In this document: piece after piece, positions 11,890-12,663 of the stretch
How the letters are laid out: each line of letters begins with the position of its first letter
How positions within the stretch are numbered: position 1 is the stretch's first letter
From: UBA877 sp035506155
GTDB lineage: Bacteria; Chloroflexota; Anaerolineae; Anaerolineales; Villigracilaceae
Direction of reading: 5' to 3'
DNA: 12,663 nt
Assembly (NCBI GenBank): GCA_035506155.1
Contig: DATJPX010000110.1
Location: forward strand, 1-12,663
Position numbers and translations under genes: made by a program
The notes under the pieces: generated by a model
Told to the model about the DNA's origin: nothing
Seen by the model: the letters and a program-made list of their open reading frames with translations, nothing else
Database searches by the model: none

Positions 11890-12663
11890 AAGTATTGATT
11901 AGTTGGTCGGGAAGTAGAAGTAAGGCGATAGCAGAATCTTTGTATTCTTGGCTGAAGTCAGTAATTCAGAGCATTGATCCTTGGATGTCCGAAGAGGATT
12001 TAAGGAAGGGCGTTCGCTGGAGTTCAGAACTTGCTAACGAGCTAGAAGAAACTCGTGTTGGTATCATCTGCCTTACACCAGAGAACTTAAATGCGCCTTG
12101 GATTCTTTTTGAGGCAGGAGCATTATCTAAGACAGTAAAGAATACGTTGGTATGTCCGTATTTATTTAATCTTGAAAAAGTCGAGCTAAAGGGACCATTA
12201 TCCCAATTTCAGGCCACAAAGGCCGATAAAGAGGATACTAAAAAGCTTCTAATAACAATAAACGAAGCTTCAGATAAGCCTCTTACTGAAAAACAACTTG
12301 ATGATGCATTCAAACATTGGTGGCCGGATTTAGACCGTAGATTAAAAAAGATACCTGAAATAGGAGAGCCTCCAGAAAGAAAGATGACAACAAGAGGCCT
12401 TGCTCTTGGCGATGCCATCGAAAGAGCTGGCCTTATCGATATCGAGAATCGCGACGACTCACAATATGAACTTCCCCCCACCAAGTTTTACGAACAAGCG
12501 AAACAGGAAATTTTCTTAACGGGCCCAAGTTTATACAGGACGTTTGACAAGCAAAGCGATTTTTTCAAAATCGTTTTGGATAAAAAAATTAAAGTCTTTA
12601 TGATGATATTACACCCTGATTCCGAAGATGTAAATTGGTTAACTAATCGAGAGGGTCGAGCTA
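11886..12663 (+). CDS. TIR domain protein with C-terminal PLD-like region (3' end outside window)
   Basis: ATG 11886-11888 overlaps the previous stop by four bases and has GGGAGGG five bases upstream. The 259 visible codons have no stop. Residues 1-150 are a bacterial TIR (TIR_2) domain: MKVLISWSGSRSKAIAESLY, DPWMSEEDLRKGVRWSSELA, VGIICLTPENLNAPWILFEA (58-77) and GPLSQFQATKADKEDTKKLL. Glu76 in the WILFEAG motif sits where the NADase glutamate of active TIR domains lies. After a charged linker, residues 194-250 (FYEQAKQEIFLTGPSLYRTF, then FFKIVLDKKIKVFMMILHPD) resemble the first half of a phospholipase-D-like or DUF5919-type domain. Bacterial TIR proteins serve as NAD-consuming or signal-making parts of anti-phage systems. 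The PLD-like call is less certain because the domain is truncated. Confidence 0.88.
   Translation, partial: MKVLISWSGSRSKAIAESLYSWLKSVIQSIDPWMSEEDLRKGVRWSSELANELEETRVGIICLTPENLNAPWILFEAGALSKTVKNTLVCPYLFNLEKVELKGPLSQFQATKADKEDTKKLLITINEASDKPLTEKQLDDAFKHWWPDLDRRLKKIPEIGEPPERKMTTRGLALGDAIERAGLIDIENRDDSQYELPPTKFYEQAKQEIFLTGPSLYRTFDKQSDFFKIVLDKKIKVFMMILHPDSEDVNWLTNREGRA

Noticed and set aside
1..12663. CRISPR array
   Set aside because: No regularly spaced direct repeats were found anywhere in the window; the period-nine units at 8269 are contiguous, without spacers.

Overview
The left 10.6 kb is GC-rich (about 65% by eye). It carries a bacterial chromosome with Shine-Dalgarno-led genes, sigma70-type promoter signals and a split methylmalonyl-CoA mutase (separate B12 subunit plus MeaB). 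The mix of DUF4287, DUF1801, DHFR-like, mycothiol-type isomerase and VOC genes would fit Chloroflexota (for example an Anaerolineae-like lineage) or a similar high-GC soil or sediment bacterium. No marker gene in the window proves the phylum.

Layout. (a) 1-4308, all minus strand: the cobalamin-binding subunit of methylmalonyl-CoA mutase and its chaperone MeaB lead a tightly packed run. It continues with a DHFR/RibD-C-like protein, an alpha/beta-hydrolase remnant lacking its middle, a second DHFR-like protein, a DUF1801 protein, a third DHFR-like protein with an apparent C-terminal frameshift, and a DUF4287/DUF5655 protein cut by the window edge. (b) 4309-4594: divergent AT-richer promoter region. 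(c) 4595-9617, all plus strand: an intradiol-dioxygenase-like lipoprotein, a phospholipase/carboxylesterase-type hydrolase, a maleylacetate-reductase-like Fe-ADH with a good inverted-repeat operator candidate upstream, a maleylpyruvate-isomerase-like DinB protein, a VOC (glyoxalase/dioxygenase fold) protein and a GNAT acetyltransferase, closed by a clear rho-independent terminator. The set suggests oxidation and processing of aromatic or quinone-type compounds, but no complete pathway is visible. (d) 9695-10496: a sigma70-like promoter, a possible 25-codon leader peptide whose ribosome binding site can pair with its own coding region, and a four-helix membrane protein.

(e) 10640-12663: base composition drops abruptly to roughly 40% GC, which indicates acquired DNA. 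It begins with the 3' end of a broken minus-strand gene. A two-gene, translationally coupled operon follows: a 277-residue protein with one clear H-x-T motif in a 2H-phosphoesterase-like setting, and a TIR-domain protein with a putative NADase glutamate and a C-terminal phospholipase-D-like region that runs off the window. This pair is the best candidate for an undescribed system. TIR effectors act in NAD-depleting or nucleotide-signal-triggered anti-phage defence, and 2H folds handle cyclic or 2'-5' oligonucleotides, so a nucleotide-signalling defence module is a reasonable hypothesis, not a demonstrated one.
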